64,000 nucleotides of DNA from Armigeres subalbatus (lineage: Eukaryota > Arthropoda > Insecta > Diptera > Culicidae), in NCBI RefSeq assembly GCF_024139115.2, contig NC_085141.1, forward strand, positions 65,113,675-65,177,674. Reading direction: 5' to 3'. This document shows positions 33,948-46,163 of the stretch, piece after piece. Made by a program: the position numbers and the translations under genes. The notes below the pieces were generated by a model that was given only the letters and a program-made list of their open reading frames with translations, searched no databases and was not told where the DNA came from. Position 1 is the stretch's first letter. Each line of letters opens with the position of its first letter.

Positions 33948-34101
33948 CCAGGTTTTTTTTACACGGTTGGATTTCATTATTTTCTCGGGTAACCTGAATT
34001 TTCACAGCTTTTCAAATACCCCCTGAATTTTCTTTGATTTTTTGTGAATTTTTTCGTGGGGTTAACTCATTGTTTCATTGATGCTGAAGGTCTTAAACGA
34101 C
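33948..34101 (+). mobile_element. MITE fragment (left end)
   Basis: Starts 'acccaggttttttttacacg' and shares 'ctcgggtaacctgaattttc' and 'ttcgtggggttaactcat' with 61625-61790. It stops where the 34102 element begins and lacks its right end. Confidence 0.65.
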
Positions 34102-36128
34102 CATGGGCGTAGCCAGGATTTCGAGAAGGGGGGGGGGGAATTTTTTGGAAATTTTTGAATTCTCTTGTTTCCGAGAATGCTTCTGGTAGTTTCCCCGGGG
34201 TTCCTTTGAAAATTCTCCCGGGAGTTTCTTCAGAAATTCTTCCAGAAAATTCCTTCGAGAGTTCCTCCGGGAATTCCACCAGCAATTCATCCGGAAGTTT
34301 CTCCGGAAATTCCTCCGGGAGTTCCACCAGAAGCTATTCCAGGAAATTATTCTGGCTTTTTTTCAGGAAATCATTTAGGCTTTCTCCAGAAATTAAGCTG
34401 GAAATTCCTCCCGAAGTTCTTCCGATAGTTTCTCTGGGAGCTCATCCGGGAGGTCCTCTAGGAATTCTTCTAAGAGTTCCTCCTGAAATTCTTCCGGGAG
34501 TTCTTACGGGAGATCTTACGGGAGCTCCTCCGGCAGTTCCTTCGGGAATTCCTCCGGGAGATCCACCAGCAGTTTCTATGAGAATCCCTCCGGGAGTTCC
34601 ACCGGCAGTTTCTCCGGGTGTTTCTCTAAAAAGTCGGAAATTACTCCCAGAGTAATTTCCGGAGGAACTCCCTGGGAATTTTCAATAGGAATTTCCGGAG
34701 AAATTATCAGAGGAATTCTCGGAGGAACTGCCGGTGGAACTTCTGGAGGAATTTATTGAAGAACTACAGGAAGAATTTCCGGAGGAAATCCTGGAGGAAC
34801 TCTTGTAAGAATTCTGGGATGAACTCCCAAACGAACTTCCGTAAGAATTCCAGGAGGAACTCCTAGAAGAATTCTTAAAAGAACTTCCCGGACGAATTCC
34901 CGTAAGAACTCCCAGAGAAATTCTCCGAGGAACTTCTGGAGGAATTTGTAGATAAATGCCTAAAGAAATGCTAAATGAATTCCTGGAAGAAAGCCTGATT
35001 GAATTCCCGAAGGAACTACTGGTGGAACTTTGAGGAACATCCGGTGGAATACCCTAGAGGAAGAGAAAAAATATTTCTGAAGGAACATCCGAAATCTCAT
35101 TTCCCGTGAAATTCCTGCCAAATATCTTCCAGGAATTCCCTGTAAAGTTCCTGGAGGTATTACCGGAGAATTTCTTGTAAAAACTCCTGGAAGAACTCCC
35201 GGAGGAAATCCCACAAGCACTTCCGGAGGAATTCCCACATGGAAGTCCTGAAATAATTCTTAGAGAAGTTCCTAACGGAATTTCCGAAAAAATATATTAA
35301 GGAATGCCCAGAAAAATACCAGGAGGAGTTAATGCAGAAATTCCCAGATGAAATCCTGAAAGTATGCCCAGATGAATTGCTGAAGAAAATCTCTGCGGAT
35401 TGTTCCGAAGAAATTTCTGGAATAACTCTTGGCAGATATCCGAGTAAATTCCGAGTGAAGTCCAGAAGGAATTCTAGTACACTTCCGCGGAAAATCTCCC
35501 GGAGAAGTTCCTGAAGGAATTCCTGGAGAAGAAACTCCCGAAAAAATACCTGTAAGAATTTCTGGGGAAATACTTGGACGAATTCCAGGAGAAATTCATG
35601 AAGATATTTCTAGAGGATTTCTTGAAGGATATTCTGAAGTAATTGCGAAAAGAATTCCAGATTGGAATGCTAGATGATTTCGCTATTAAATGTTTGGAGG
35701 TATTCCCGGAAAATTTCCTGGAAGTAATCCCGGAGGAATTAAAGGAAGAGTTCCGAGAGGAATGCCCGGAGAAGTTCCTAGGAGAATTTCCGAAGGAATT
35801 TCTTATAGATAAGAAACTTCTGGTAGAATTTTGGGAAGAAATTCCGTATGTATTCTTGACTCTCGAATGCATGCCTGAAGGAAACGCCAGATTCTGCCTG
35901 AAGTCCTGAAGAGAGAATAGCCGAAGAAATATCTAGAAGTAAATCTTGGAGAGAAGAAAAGATATCTTCAAGGAATTTCCTCGTGAATTTCCTAAAAAAA
36001 ATGAGTGGGGGGTTTCTAGATAAGGAGGAATTACAACTACATGAGCAGGATTTTCGAACGATTTTCAGAGGAATTTGTGGATAACTTTCCCCCCGGCCTA
36101 ACCCCCCCCCCCCTTGGCTATGCCCTTG
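34102..36128. mobile_element. TIR-bounded degenerate tandem array
   Basis: The left end 'catgggcgtagccagg' with a G-run is mirrored by 'ggctatgcccttg' with a C-run at the right (36080-36128). Between them lies a ~1.9-kb tract of GGAATTCC-type words ('ccgggaattcctccgggag' and relatives), switching from TTCC-led to GGAA-led orientation near 34660. No duplicated 8-mer was found at the borders. A hAT-like assignment is only suggested by the end sequence. Confidence 0.55.
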
Positions 36129-36149
36129 CTTCCAATAGATTTGAAATCA

Positions 36150-36553
36150 ATAACAAATAACATCATTTTTAAAAACAAGTTGAAGCAGTATGTAATTAGG
36201 AATGTAAACGAATTTCTTTTCTAATCGTGTCGACCGTTTGCGAATGCGGGTTTTCTAGCACTTGCTAGTTTTTCCCTGCATCTTATGTTAATTGTAGTTC
36301 AATAGTATGTATAATTAAGTAAAGCCACATCGTTATCATTTTGTTGTAATATAGTTTTTGATTTTGTTTCGGGAATCTCTTCAAAGGAGCTAAGTTCCTC
36401 TGGGATTCACCTTAATTCATGATAGTAGTTTCTACCCCGCGTTTTAATTTGATTGATAGTAAGTGTTCATTACCAGGGGGCTCAGAATGTGAGCTCTTTG
36501 GTATGGGAGTCAGAGGAGGGCATTAAAAATAAATTTAAAAAAAAAATAAAAAT
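36150..36553 (+). mobile_element. LINE 3' end with A-rich tail (CR1/L2-like guess)
   Basis: An initial frame, FKNKLKQYVI (about 36166), resembles the extreme C-terminus of CR1/L2-group LINEs. It is followed by a UTR containing 'gggaatctcttcaaaggagc' and 'gggattcacc', then an A-rich tail 'attaaaaataaatttaaaa' at 36522-36553. No target duplication is identified. Confidence 0.4.
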
Positions 36554-37447
36554 TGTAAACTCGTTTTTATATGGAGATGTTTTTTTTTTTCTCAATCTTT
36601 ATATAGAGATATGAAACAATTGATTTTTTAAACATTTAAATAAAATACCGACATTTCGTTTCGAATACAGAACACAAATTCTTACACGATGACATCCTTG
36701 GCACCACATGAAACCAGATGGATTTATCATATGAACATACCTGTGGGAGAAACAAAAAAGAAGGAATCAGATTACTAAAGAGCATTACAAAACTTAGAAA
36801 GAGAAGAGAGATACTCTGCCATTAGATGACAATGTTGAGGACAATGGGGTATGACAAACGCAAGCTACACAAATTATAGCCAGAAACCTGCTGGAAATCC
36901 TAACAAAGCTGATTGCTGAGTTGTGATTAAACAAACTTGCATGGAAAACATAAAGTAACTACTACACGCATTGCGTCGATGAACCTCATGACTGTATTAT
37001 TTTTAGCCCATCACACGAACGTACTCAATGTGGAAAAGCATTAAATGGATTTTAGTCTTTCATGACGAGCCTACTGTCACATGCCGCAACACACGGATAT
37101 GCCGTGCGAAGGTGCGGTTGTCACCTTGTGGAGTGAATCATCCACATGTGAAGGCATTTTTTTACAAACTTGTAAAACTTAACTACCAGCATTCAAGATA
37201 CTAAAAGGGCCCAAAAGAACCAGTCCAAATTATTCCCACAAATTGACAGAAAAACATATCCAGTTCCCATGGCCATTCTTCGTGTGTACGTAATTCCTCA
37301 GTGCGAAATTGTTTGTTTCGATAGACTTTTTTTTTCTCCCAATTTTATCGTGATTCACGCGATACGAACGAAACAGCGACCGTTCGTGACTAATTGAGCG
37401 TGACTGTGGCCTAGTCTTCGTCATCGCTGCTTGATTGCAAGCTGTCT
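36554..37447. other. Unannotated, partly unique region
   Basis: No repeat borders seen. A TCAGTGC initiator-like word occurs at 37298. Nothing firm. Confidence 0.3.
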
Positions 37448-37731
37448 GTGCAGCGCAGCGTTGCAATTGCCGGTCGAGACAACTTTTCCAAACCCCATGA
37501 ACCAAACGGCGGCGTTGCGGCGAGTGCGTGGTTCCCACCCGCAATGGGCTCCGGATTGGAACCGCTCAAAGTGGTGCTGGTGAACATGTTATGTGATAAT
37601 GAACTAAATTTTATTGCACAATTAAAATCCCGACAGTGTATACATTGCGATGCGTTTCGAGGAGATTATTGGGAAGGATTAGAATTGGTTTATGACTGTT
37701 TCAACGGTGAAACAGTTTCAAATACGAGGTG
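37448..37731 (+). CDS. Candidate host exon ending in a consensus splice donor (unrecognised protein)
   Basis: A 94-codon + frame contains an internal ATG at 37544 (MGSGLEPLKVVLVNMLCD...). It continues through CIHCDAFRGDYWEGLELVYD to TCAAATACGAG, followed by GTGAGT at 37731-37736, a textbook donor. Codon use is mixed and the peptide is not low-complexity, unlike most frames in this window. The CIHC pair hints at metal binding but no domain is recognised. The start could be the ATG at 37448 or the internal one. It could also be an orphan frame: no second exon was identified. Confidence 0.25.
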
Positions 37732-37732
37732 A

Positions 37733-39734
37733 GTTTGATGTAGCTGAAATGCAATTGCCTAAACGGGTGTGCACGTCAGTTCAATTTTATGATTTTTTAT
37801 CGCGAAACTTTTCTTTCGTCTGTTACTTATATGTCAAGTACCATTCGTAGCCATGCTTGACTTTATTTAAACAACCCTTAAAATGTACTTCAGTAAAAAT
37901 ATATTCCTAACCTTCATTTCTTTCATTGAAGGTTAGTTAGATTATAGTTAGATTTTAAAGAAAAATATTATGAATCCCTGGATTTATCAAAACTACAAGC
38001 TTTAAGGGTACTCATTGATTTCATATGATTTTTTAATAAAATACATTGTTGATTTATTAAGATTTTTAAGTAGAATTCTTCGTTTTACGGATGCATAAAT
38101 AATAGGTTTTGTTATTATGGTGAAAACAAATGTAACTGAATCATTGTAGTGCATTGAACACTGACCCAGTTGAGTAAGCGAGTTAACAAATATCAAATTT
38201 TATTAGGCAGCCAGGATTTTTCAGATAACAGATTTTAATGAATTCATTCACACCTCGGTTTTACAACGAAAAACTGATAAATTGAAAATGATTGGATATA
38301 TTCAGGCTTCTCCAGACCTAAGCGATTTCATCGCCGCGACGGCGACAACTAGTCACCACGATTCTATCGTTCGGTCGCTGCCGGCAATGTTCTATTTACG
38401 CTTCCATACCAATGGCGACAGAATCGCTGTCGCCAAGCGATAGAATCGCGTCGCGACTGTCGCATCGCGTTTGTTTGGGGGAACCTTTATTTGTGAAATG
38501 GGTTGGCTTTCTACGAACGTCAAATCCACAAATAACACACCAAAATATTCGATATTCGTGAATGGAACGAAATCATTCAAGTCAAGATCACCTGCGTCCC
38601 GATTTCAATGCAGGAGGAAGAATGAATGTGTATTAACAATGTTCAAGTCAAATCCACCAAACGTGCGGTTGAGTACCATTTCGCAAAATTGCACGCACGA
38701 CCTAGATTTCATACCAAAATGACGCCGTAGGATTTTTCATCTCTGCCATTGTATTTAGGTCGAGAGTGTTGTGTTTCGGGACACTGTTCTATTTTGCTAG
38801 TGCATCTACCAATAAATGTTTGCCATGATTAGATTTTTCAATCTATTCTTCTTTGAAGATAGCAATCGTGATAAATTCAAATTATTTTGCTCTGGTTCTT
38901 ATTATCCCCATTTGGAACATGTGCAACCAATAGAGTTGTATGGTTTTCACGCGCTCTGTAGCATAAGTTGCAATTAGCTGTCACGTGTCGTTAGTTCATG
39001 GCTCCGCAAAATAATTGTAACATGGTGACTGATACTGTTTCCATTTTGTAATTTCTGCCGTCTTTTCGTTTCCGGGATGCTACTGAGATACAGAATAGCT
39101 TTGCATTTTGAAAACAAACACTGTAAATCGGAATACAAGTAATTTGACATTTGTTTTCGATACTCCAAGTGCTATCTGAAGCAGACAAGCTGTTGTGTCG
39201 GTTTTAAAATTAGACATTGGTTTTCCCATGCAATGTTTGTTTTTGTCTGAATCTAAAGAGTATTTGTTGACAGAAATGCGTTTGCTCGTGCCGGTGATTG
39301 CTTCGAACCGTTGTTAGATTTTCTAATTTCCTCACACATGATCTACCCACGTTTAGTTTGTGCAGTACGCAGCCGTCAATGCATGACCCTGATGGACACA
39401 GGACCGCTTCCCATTCATGACGTCGCGTCGCCGTCCGTTTGCGAACGGTCGTCACGTGCCCTACCATTCCACGCGGTTGTATTTTTCCGGTTCCGTTTGC
39501 GTACACTGCTGGGCGTTGTCCTCACCGGGGGTGGTCAAATGTGCGCAACACATGTGGAACGTGAGACTCTATGCTTTGATCCGATTAGGATTCACATTCA
39601 GCTATTATTGTCTGCAGAAGCGTCATCTAAACAAAACAAGGTGGACATTCACGGTCACATTTTGGTCATAAATCAGGGCAAAGCTATTGGTGGGCAGGGG
39701 AATCACGTGGGAAAAAAACAGGCTGGCTGGAATG
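37733..39734. other. Unannotated region with a GC-rich symmetric patch
   Basis: 38310-38475 holds repeated GCGAC / GTCGC and 'cgattctatcg' words in both orientations, suggestive of an old MITE. The remainder is unique-looking. The 221-codon frame at 39311-39976 runs into a dispersed repeat and has no domain. Confidence 0.35.
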
Positions 39735-40260
39735 CTGCTGAGTTATGTTTGTCACGACTATATAGTAGGGTACCAATGGAATGTGTGGGAAAAAACTTGT
39801 CATCGAATTTCAAAAAAACGACATTGCTCACAAGTTTCATTACCCCAAAATATGATCCCATGCAAAATTTGAGCTCAATCGGACATGATTTCATAAAAGT
39901 TTTGAAATTTTTACCCATGAAAATTTTCCCAAGTGGAGACCAAAGGAAAATTCGAAAATCGATTTTTTATTTTTGATACCAAATGACCTAAAAATGCATG
40001 AAACGTCGAGATCTTACGCTATCTAAAAAAAAATGTTTTTGAAAAAAATTGATTTTTTCTCAGAACATTTTTGGGACTGAGAATTTTTCCAGATGATGAA
40101 CATTTTGTTCATCGAATTTTAACACCGGAAGATACGCAAACGTTTTCGTAGCCAAAAATATCCCCCTATGCAGGGGTGCTCAAAATTAATCAAGACTTTA
40201 TTTTTTTCTCACAAGAGGGAAATGATTTTTTTGTTTTCTGATACCAAAGGACTCAAAATA
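39735..40260. repeat. Probable dispersed repeat (non-coding)
   Basis: Phrases such as 'gataccaaatgacctaaaaa' and 'gataccaaaggactcaaaat' each recur with 'tgcatgaaac'/'tacatgaaac', showing an internal ~270-bp duplication (about 39965 and 40238). Confidence 0.45.
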
Positions 40261-40284
40261 CATGAAACTTTGAAAATTATTTTT

Positions 40285-40410
40285 TTTATTTTAATTTAAT
40301 TTAATTTATTTAATTTATTAATTTAATTAACTAATTAATTAATTAATTAATTAGTTTGAAAAATAATTAATTTATTAATTTAATTAATTAAATTAATTTT
40401 AATTTAAAGT
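40285..40410. repeat. AT-only simple repeat (TTAA/TTAAT)n
   Basis: Runs of 'aattaattaattaatta' with TTTAATTT neighbours, self-complementary throughout. Confidence 0.9.
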
Positions 40411-40499
40411 ATTTTTTTTTTAAATCGACTGTTTTGAGACTTTGAAAAAAAAAATTATGGCTAGGCCCTCAAATATGCCCTATGCAAAAAAAAATAATT

Positions 40500-42074
40500 T
40501 AGAATATCCCTAATGAATTCCTATACAGAACTTCCGTCAAGAATTCCCATAAAAATCTATTTGGGAATTTCTTCGGATTTTTTTTCCAAAATTTCTCCAA
40601 AAGTTCCTTCAGGAATATCCTTGGAAACTACTTTGCTTCGGAAATTCATTTAAGGATTGCTTCGGAAATTCCCTTAAGAATTGTTTCGGAAATTTCTTTA
40701 CGGAGTCTTTTGGGAATTTCTTCAGAAATTCATTCGAAAACTCTTTCAGGAATTCCTTTGAAAATTCCTTCAAGAATTCCTTCGGAAATACCCATGTAAA
40801 ATCCTTCAAGAACTTCTATAGGAATACCTACGGACACTGTTTTGGGAATACATTCGGAAATTCCTTTAGGAAAAATCCTTCGGAATTTGATTAAGGACTT
40901 TTTTTATAATTTTTTTAAAGAATTTCTTATAAGTCCTCAGGGAATTTCTTCGGAAACTCTAGGGAGATATTTTTGACATTTTTTTCGAAATTTCTCGCTG
41001 GAATTTATTTAGGACTTTCTCCAGCAATTCTTTTTCTTTTGACATTCCTCCGGAAATTCCAATTCCTTTGGGCACTTTTTCAGAAATTCCTGTAGACCTT
41101 CTAAAATTTCTTTTAAAATTCCTTTAAGAATTCTTCCGGGATTTTTTTTAATTGAAAATAAGTTTAATACTCAAATACCTTTGGAAATTCCTTCGAAAAT
41201 TCCCTTATAAAATCCTCCAAATGCTTTCCGGAACTATCTCTGCAGGAATTTTGTATGGTTTACTGAAGGAGTTTCCTAAGGACTTCCTAGAGATAGTTCC
41301 AAAGAAACTCCAGAAGAAAAAAAATTACAAAGATCTTTCCGGAGGGTTTTCTGAAGGAATCCCTGGATGAATGTCCAATCCTGGTGGCTTTTCGAAAGAG
41401 ATTTTCGAAGAGATTCATGGAGGAGTTTTCGACTCAATTCTTGAAGGAATAACCAAAAGAGAAAATATTTTCGAACAGAATTTTAAATGAATTTCTAAAG
41501 GAATATCAGAAAGAAATCTGATTGAGATTTTAATGGATTTTTCAAATAAATAGCTATTGGAATTTACATAGAAATTCCTATATTCCTCCTTCCTCTTTGA
41601 AAATCCAGACAGTAGTTAAATAAACTCAGTTTTGACTCTAGAACCAAGACTACATGCCAAGAATAACTCCCAAAATATCGAGATTAAGGATATTCGGATA
41701 TTCTCAAGAATTCCTTGGGAGTTTACTGCAAGAGTTCCTTCGAAAATTTCTACAGATTTTTTTTTCTTGATAATTCCCTGGGAAATACATTCAGCAATTT
41801 ATTCGGTAAGTCATCAAAAACTCTTTCTAGTATACCTTCAAAAATTCCGTCAGAATTTCGATCGGGAATTCCTTTAAAAAAAATCTTCACAAATTAAACC
41901 AGGTTTTTCTTTAAAATTTCCCTAAGGAATTGCTTCGTAACTTCTTAGCACCTATGGGAATTTCTTGGGGATTGTTCTGGAAATTCTTTTAAAAAATGTT
42001 CTAAGTTTAATTCTGACAATTACATTAGGAATTTCTTTAGAAATTCTGTTTGGAATACTTCTAAAAGTTTCTAC
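40500..42074. repeat. Degenerate GGAATTCC-type minisatellite tract (left part)
   Basis: Words of the type 'aattccttcggaaattc' repeat at ~24-27 bp. The tract resumes at 42396-42467 and again at 44253, so it was one tract later split by a retroposon tail and a hAT element. Confidence 0.6.
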
Positions 42075-42244
42075 CCATGTAGATGGGTACACTTCCCCGA
42101 AGTTGTAATGGATTTGGCGCGCCTTTCCTCAAAGAAGTCATCTCTCGGAAAGCTCAAAAAGGATTGCGAATCTATTTATTAGTCAGTTGGATTACACAGT
42201 TAAAAGGAGATTCTCTCTATCTAAATGTCTCTGTTCACGGGTCC

Positions 42245-42395
42245 GCCACCTCCGTTTTTTGCCCTTCATGCAGCAGTGCATTGTAAGCAAAAGGGTAATT
42301 AAATTCAACTGTACTATTGGGTGGAGCCGTATGCAGAGCAAGACTCAAGACAGGATGGTGGATAACTACGTACGTACATACATACATACATACAA
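42245..42395 (+). mobile_element. Retroposon 3' end with (TACA)n tail
   Basis: 'ctattgggtggagccgtatg', 'cagagcaagactcaaga' and 'ggtggataactacgtac' precede a TACATACA tail. The same 3' end occurs on the minus strand at 46164-46260. The 5' border within 42075-42245 is uncertain. Confidence 0.6.
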
Positions 42396-42467
42396 AATTC
42401 CTTCGGAAATTATTTTAACAATTCCACACGATTTTTCTCCTTGTATTCCATAAGACATTCCATTCCC

Positions 42468-44244
42468 AGGGCTGGTAGCGACCGATGGCGCTCAAAATAG
42501 TGACTTTAGTGACCAAAGCTGACGAGAAAAGGGACCAAATAGTGACTTTCAGTTGCAGAAAAAGTGACCAAATAGGGACTTTCAGTTTCAGTTGCAAGTT
42601 CGATGAGACGAAATCAAGCGTTTTTGGGTTGAATGCGTTTCTTTTTTTTTCGTAATTTGTGGCGGAAAATATCTTTCATTCACCACTCTTTTCTCTTAGA
42701 ACGAACTCAGAAGAGAAAAGAAAATTGTACACGCTAACTTTAATCTACTCAGTGACTAAGTAACATTGTATTGCCCTCTCTTTGAATCCTACGGGAATAT
42801 TACTAAATATCAGTCAAAAGCATGACTACTCAAAACTATGAGTAGTCTTGGGAACAGATCAAATTTTTACGCCACTGGAAGTGAGCGAAACATGGTTATA
42901 ACCCATAAGTCCTATTTGCCTTTTCCGAAAAATGATTTCTAGGCAAAAATCTGCGTGAATGAAGATTCTTTTCTTGTGAGAATGAGTGAAAATTACGTTC
43001 ACTGGATTAGCTGAACATCGGATTAGCTGAAAGATGCAGAGAACTCTACGATTTGTCATAAATGTCACGGAAGTTATTGGAATTTCAAGTGCAAAAGTAA
43101 CAACAGTACGGATCGATTTGGTAGAAAACGAAAACGATTCAGGTACAACGAACCTGAGATTGAAAGCACGACCTGCAGGATCATGCTTTCTGAATTTTAA
43201 AATAATTTCTCTCCAAAATACGCAAATTTTCCAACTTGCTGTGGTTATTCATAAACGATTTTTGCTATGGAATTTGATAGCGCATGCAATCTTCAAAATT
43301 GGGGAGACTTGGTTATCTCTCTATGATATCTTCCTAATAAATATTTTATTAGTGCAACCCCTTCATTACATCTGTCACATCTACAAAAAATAGCCACTTG
43401 AGAACAATTTATGTTCTCTTGAATTTTTTTTTGGCATACTTCTCAAGTCTCAATGATCAAATCTTCTCATATTGTGGCAACAACGCGAAATCCAATTATC
43501 CTGAAAATGTGGTGGGATGTTGGCATTTTTATCAGTGAAGCACATTTACGGCTATATGCTGTGAAAATAATGATAGCATTTTGTCATTATTAGGAGAAGT
43601 TATTCAAATTTTGCGTAGCCACTTAAAACAACCTTTAGGAGGGACAAAACACAGTAAATAATAGAGTAAATAAGGTTGTCAATCAAAAAATAACTCACCA
43701 CATAACGATCATTTGTTTAGAGGAACTATAATAAAAATACATTACAACAATACTAATTTACTGCCGTGAATCACATATTTGTATGAATAGGAAACCCAGC
43801 AAAGATGGGACAGATATGCGATTTCGGTAAAATAAGTCTCCCAAGGGTCAAGTCTCCCAAGAAATAACGTCTTCCAACCTTCCCCTACTGTATAAAGTTT
43901 AAGCTTTAAAACAAAATCGGAATCGGCAGGTCTCCTGCTTGCATGATTGTATACCAATTTAAAAATTGTGACGTAAAACACCTTCCGTTAGCTACCGGTG
44001 AAAAGCGAATAAGAGCAGCGAGTTAAATGGCTGGCGAAGTTTCTGAGCGATCATTTTTCAGATCCGTAATTTCATTTCCGCCATGATCAAAACATCATCC
44101 GACGGATACATAAAGCTTTATTTAAAAAAAATCTTAGTCAATAGTTTAAAAAGAGCTGAAAATAGTGACTTTTTGCAAAAAAAATGGTAGAAAAAAGAGA
44201 CTTTTTAGTGACTTGCCCGAAAAAGGTGACCCACTACCAGGCCT
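42468..44244. mobile_element. hAT-like non-autonomous element (1.78 kb)
   Basis: The left TIR 'agggctggtagcgacc' resembles the complement of the right end ('agg-cctggtag-tgggtcacc'). Flanking 8-mers 'ccattccc' (42460-42467) and 'gcattccc' (44245-44252) match at 7 of 8. 'aatagtgactt'/'aagtcac' words recur subterminally on both sides. No transposase is recognised; the 119-codon + frame at 43034-43393 has no hAT motif. Confidence 0.65.
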
Positions 44245-44252
44245 GCATTCCC

Positions 44253-44545
44253 TCGTAAATTTATATAGTAATTCCTTCGGAATTTCCTTCCAAAATTCTA
44301 GGACGAATTTTCAGATATCTCCGTACGAACTCTTAGAGCAATTTCCAAAGATACTCCTGAAAGAATTCAGAATTTTCTCCAGGGATTCCGTCAGAAAAAT
44401 CCTCCAGAAATTACTACGGAGATAAATCCAGAAATTCCTCAAGACTCCAAGAATTTTCCTCTGGTATTTCTTTAGAACTTCCTTTAGGACTTACTTCGGA
44501 AATTATTTCAAGAAAACCAAGAAATTTCTTTGGAAATTATTTATA
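44253..44545. repeat. Degenerate GGAATTCC-type tract (right part of 40500 tract)
   Basis: 'attccttcggaatttccttc' and relatives continue the 40500-42074 tract beyond the hAT insertion. Confidence 0.6.
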
Positions 44546-45035
44546 AATCGAAACCAGTTTTTTCAGAACAATTCTGGTAATTTAAGTACAAGGAAGAGTG
44601 GAAGAAATGTTCACGTGCTTTAGCTCCAGAAGTCAAGTTATTATTTTTAAATTCGCATATCACAATGAAACTCCATACCCAGGGAAGTTAAAAAAATCCT
44701 ACCAGACTGGTAATCCAAATCTAACATTTAACTTGTAGTCGCGCATATTAGCATTAGACCGTAATTAAGATATGTGACATTCAAACCTATAAAAAGATGA
44801 TGAACCACCCAATGCGACCAGAATGCGGTTATTCCACATGCAGTTACTCATGAGATTAGAGGTTCATCGCCACGCTCTTCGATTTATAGGACCTCGATTT
44901 ATTGGATGACCTAACATTTAACACGTCAATGCGGGTAAAAGTGACAGAGATAGAAGCAAACAAATCTGCTAAACGTAAAATAGCTATTTAATTAATGCCT
45001 GATAGCTTGCCTTGGTTGCGATTTATGTGTCGGCC
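44546..45035. other. Unannotated spacer
   Basis: AT-rich and mostly unique. 'cttcgatttataggacctcg' at 44877-44896 is followed closely by 'cgatttattggatgacc', a short local repeat. Confidence 0.35.
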
Positions 45036-45830
45036 AATCATCGGCGTGAAATACTAAATTCGGCGGCGTGGAGCCAACCGGCGTATGGCGCTCCGCCGAC
45101 ACATTGACCGGCGTCGGCGTACGTCAATAAATGTCGGCGGCGTGGCGCGGCGGTGCACAGCTTTACCCCGAAGGCCCTTACCCCGAATGAGTCACTACCT
45201 CGAATGCCATTATCCCTAATGGTACATTACCCCGAATGAGCCAGTACCCCAGTACCACTAGTAGTGAGGGAGTGAGCGAGTAAGATTGAGTGAGTAAGCG
45301 AGTAAGAGTAAGTGAGTAAAAGTGAGTGAGTAAGAAAGAGAGAGCAAGTGATTGAGAGTAAATGAGTGTGTGAAAGTGGATGAGAGAGTAAGAGTGTGTC
45401 AGAGTGAATAAGAGTGGGTGAGTGAATAATAATTAGTGAGGCGGAGGAAATGAGTGAATAAGTGAGTGAGTAAGAGTAAGTGTGTGACTAAGAGTAAGGC
45501 TGTGAACGAGTAAGAGTGAGTGAGTAAACGAGTAAGAGTGAGCGAGAAAGAGAGAGCGAGAAAGAGAGAGCGAGAAAGAGATAGCCAGTGATTCAGATTA
45601 AATGCGTGTGTGAAAGTGGATGAGAGAGTAAGAGTGGGTAAGTGAGTAATAATTAATGAGGCAGAGGAAGTGAATGAGTAAGTGGTTGTGTGTATGAGAG
45701 AGATGATGAGAGATGAGAGAGATGCAATATGAAATTCGCCATACACCGGTTGGCTGCACGTCGCCGACTCTTTAATCGGCGTCAGCGTTCATTAAAATGT
45801 GTCGGCGGCAGCGTGGCGGCACACAGGTCT
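45036..45830. repeat. Polypurine low-complexity tract between two CGG-rich direct repeats
   Basis: 45250-45725 is an imperfect GAGTGAGTAAGA array (plus strand almost purely purine and T). Diverged direct copies of a CGGCG-rich block ('gccgacacattgaccggcg' / 'gccgactctttaatcggcg') lie at about 45090-45160 and 45763-45828. A 'taccccgaatg' triplet motif recurs at 45165-45245. The 115-codon minus frame is Ser/Leu/Thr low complexity and not a gene. Confidence 0.7.
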
Positions 45831-46163
45831 ATTCGTGTTGCTGTGGTCGGGGACGGCTACGCAATGATTGTAAATTGTAATCTGATAGGACCTCTACCAC
45901 AGGCGTCATCGTTGCAAAAGATAAGTGCTGCTGTTGTCGGCGACAGCTACTCGCCACTGCTGCTGACCAAAGAGCTATAGCGTCCGCTCCGCTGCTTCCG
46001 CTCTGCGTGAAATCTTGTTCGAACTGAAGATTAGATCGAAACCCGCAAGTTTGGTTGGTTTACCAATTTCTAAACTTTTTACTATTTATCGATAGTAAAT
46101 ATTTGAAAATCAGTATTTTACAAAAACAAATAAGCGTTGACTCTCGCTTGATCGAATGTATGT

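Noticed and set aside
34155..34655. 166-codon Pro/Ser/Gly-rich frame
   Set aside because: Low-complexity reading of a degenerate CCGGGAATTCC-type tandem tract. The reverse strand is open as well.
34094..36136. 8-bp target duplication for the 34102-36128 element
   Set aside because: The adjacent 8-mers (taaacgac and cttccaat) do not match under any small shift I tried, so a hAT assignment is not claimed for it.
39311..39976. 221-codon plus frame as a host gene
   Set aside because: It crosses from unique DNA into a dispersed AT-rich repeat, has no recognisable domain, and other frames in the same stretch are nearly as long.
43034..43393. 119-codon plus frame as a transposase or viral-derived protein
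   Set aside because: It lies inside a hAT-like non-autonomous element but shows no hAT motif (no BED finger, no C-terminal ER pattern) and no recognisable viral signature.
45399..45746. Ser/Leu-rich secreted protein on the minus strand
   Set aside because: It is the translation of an imperfect GAGTGAGTAAGA low-complexity tract.
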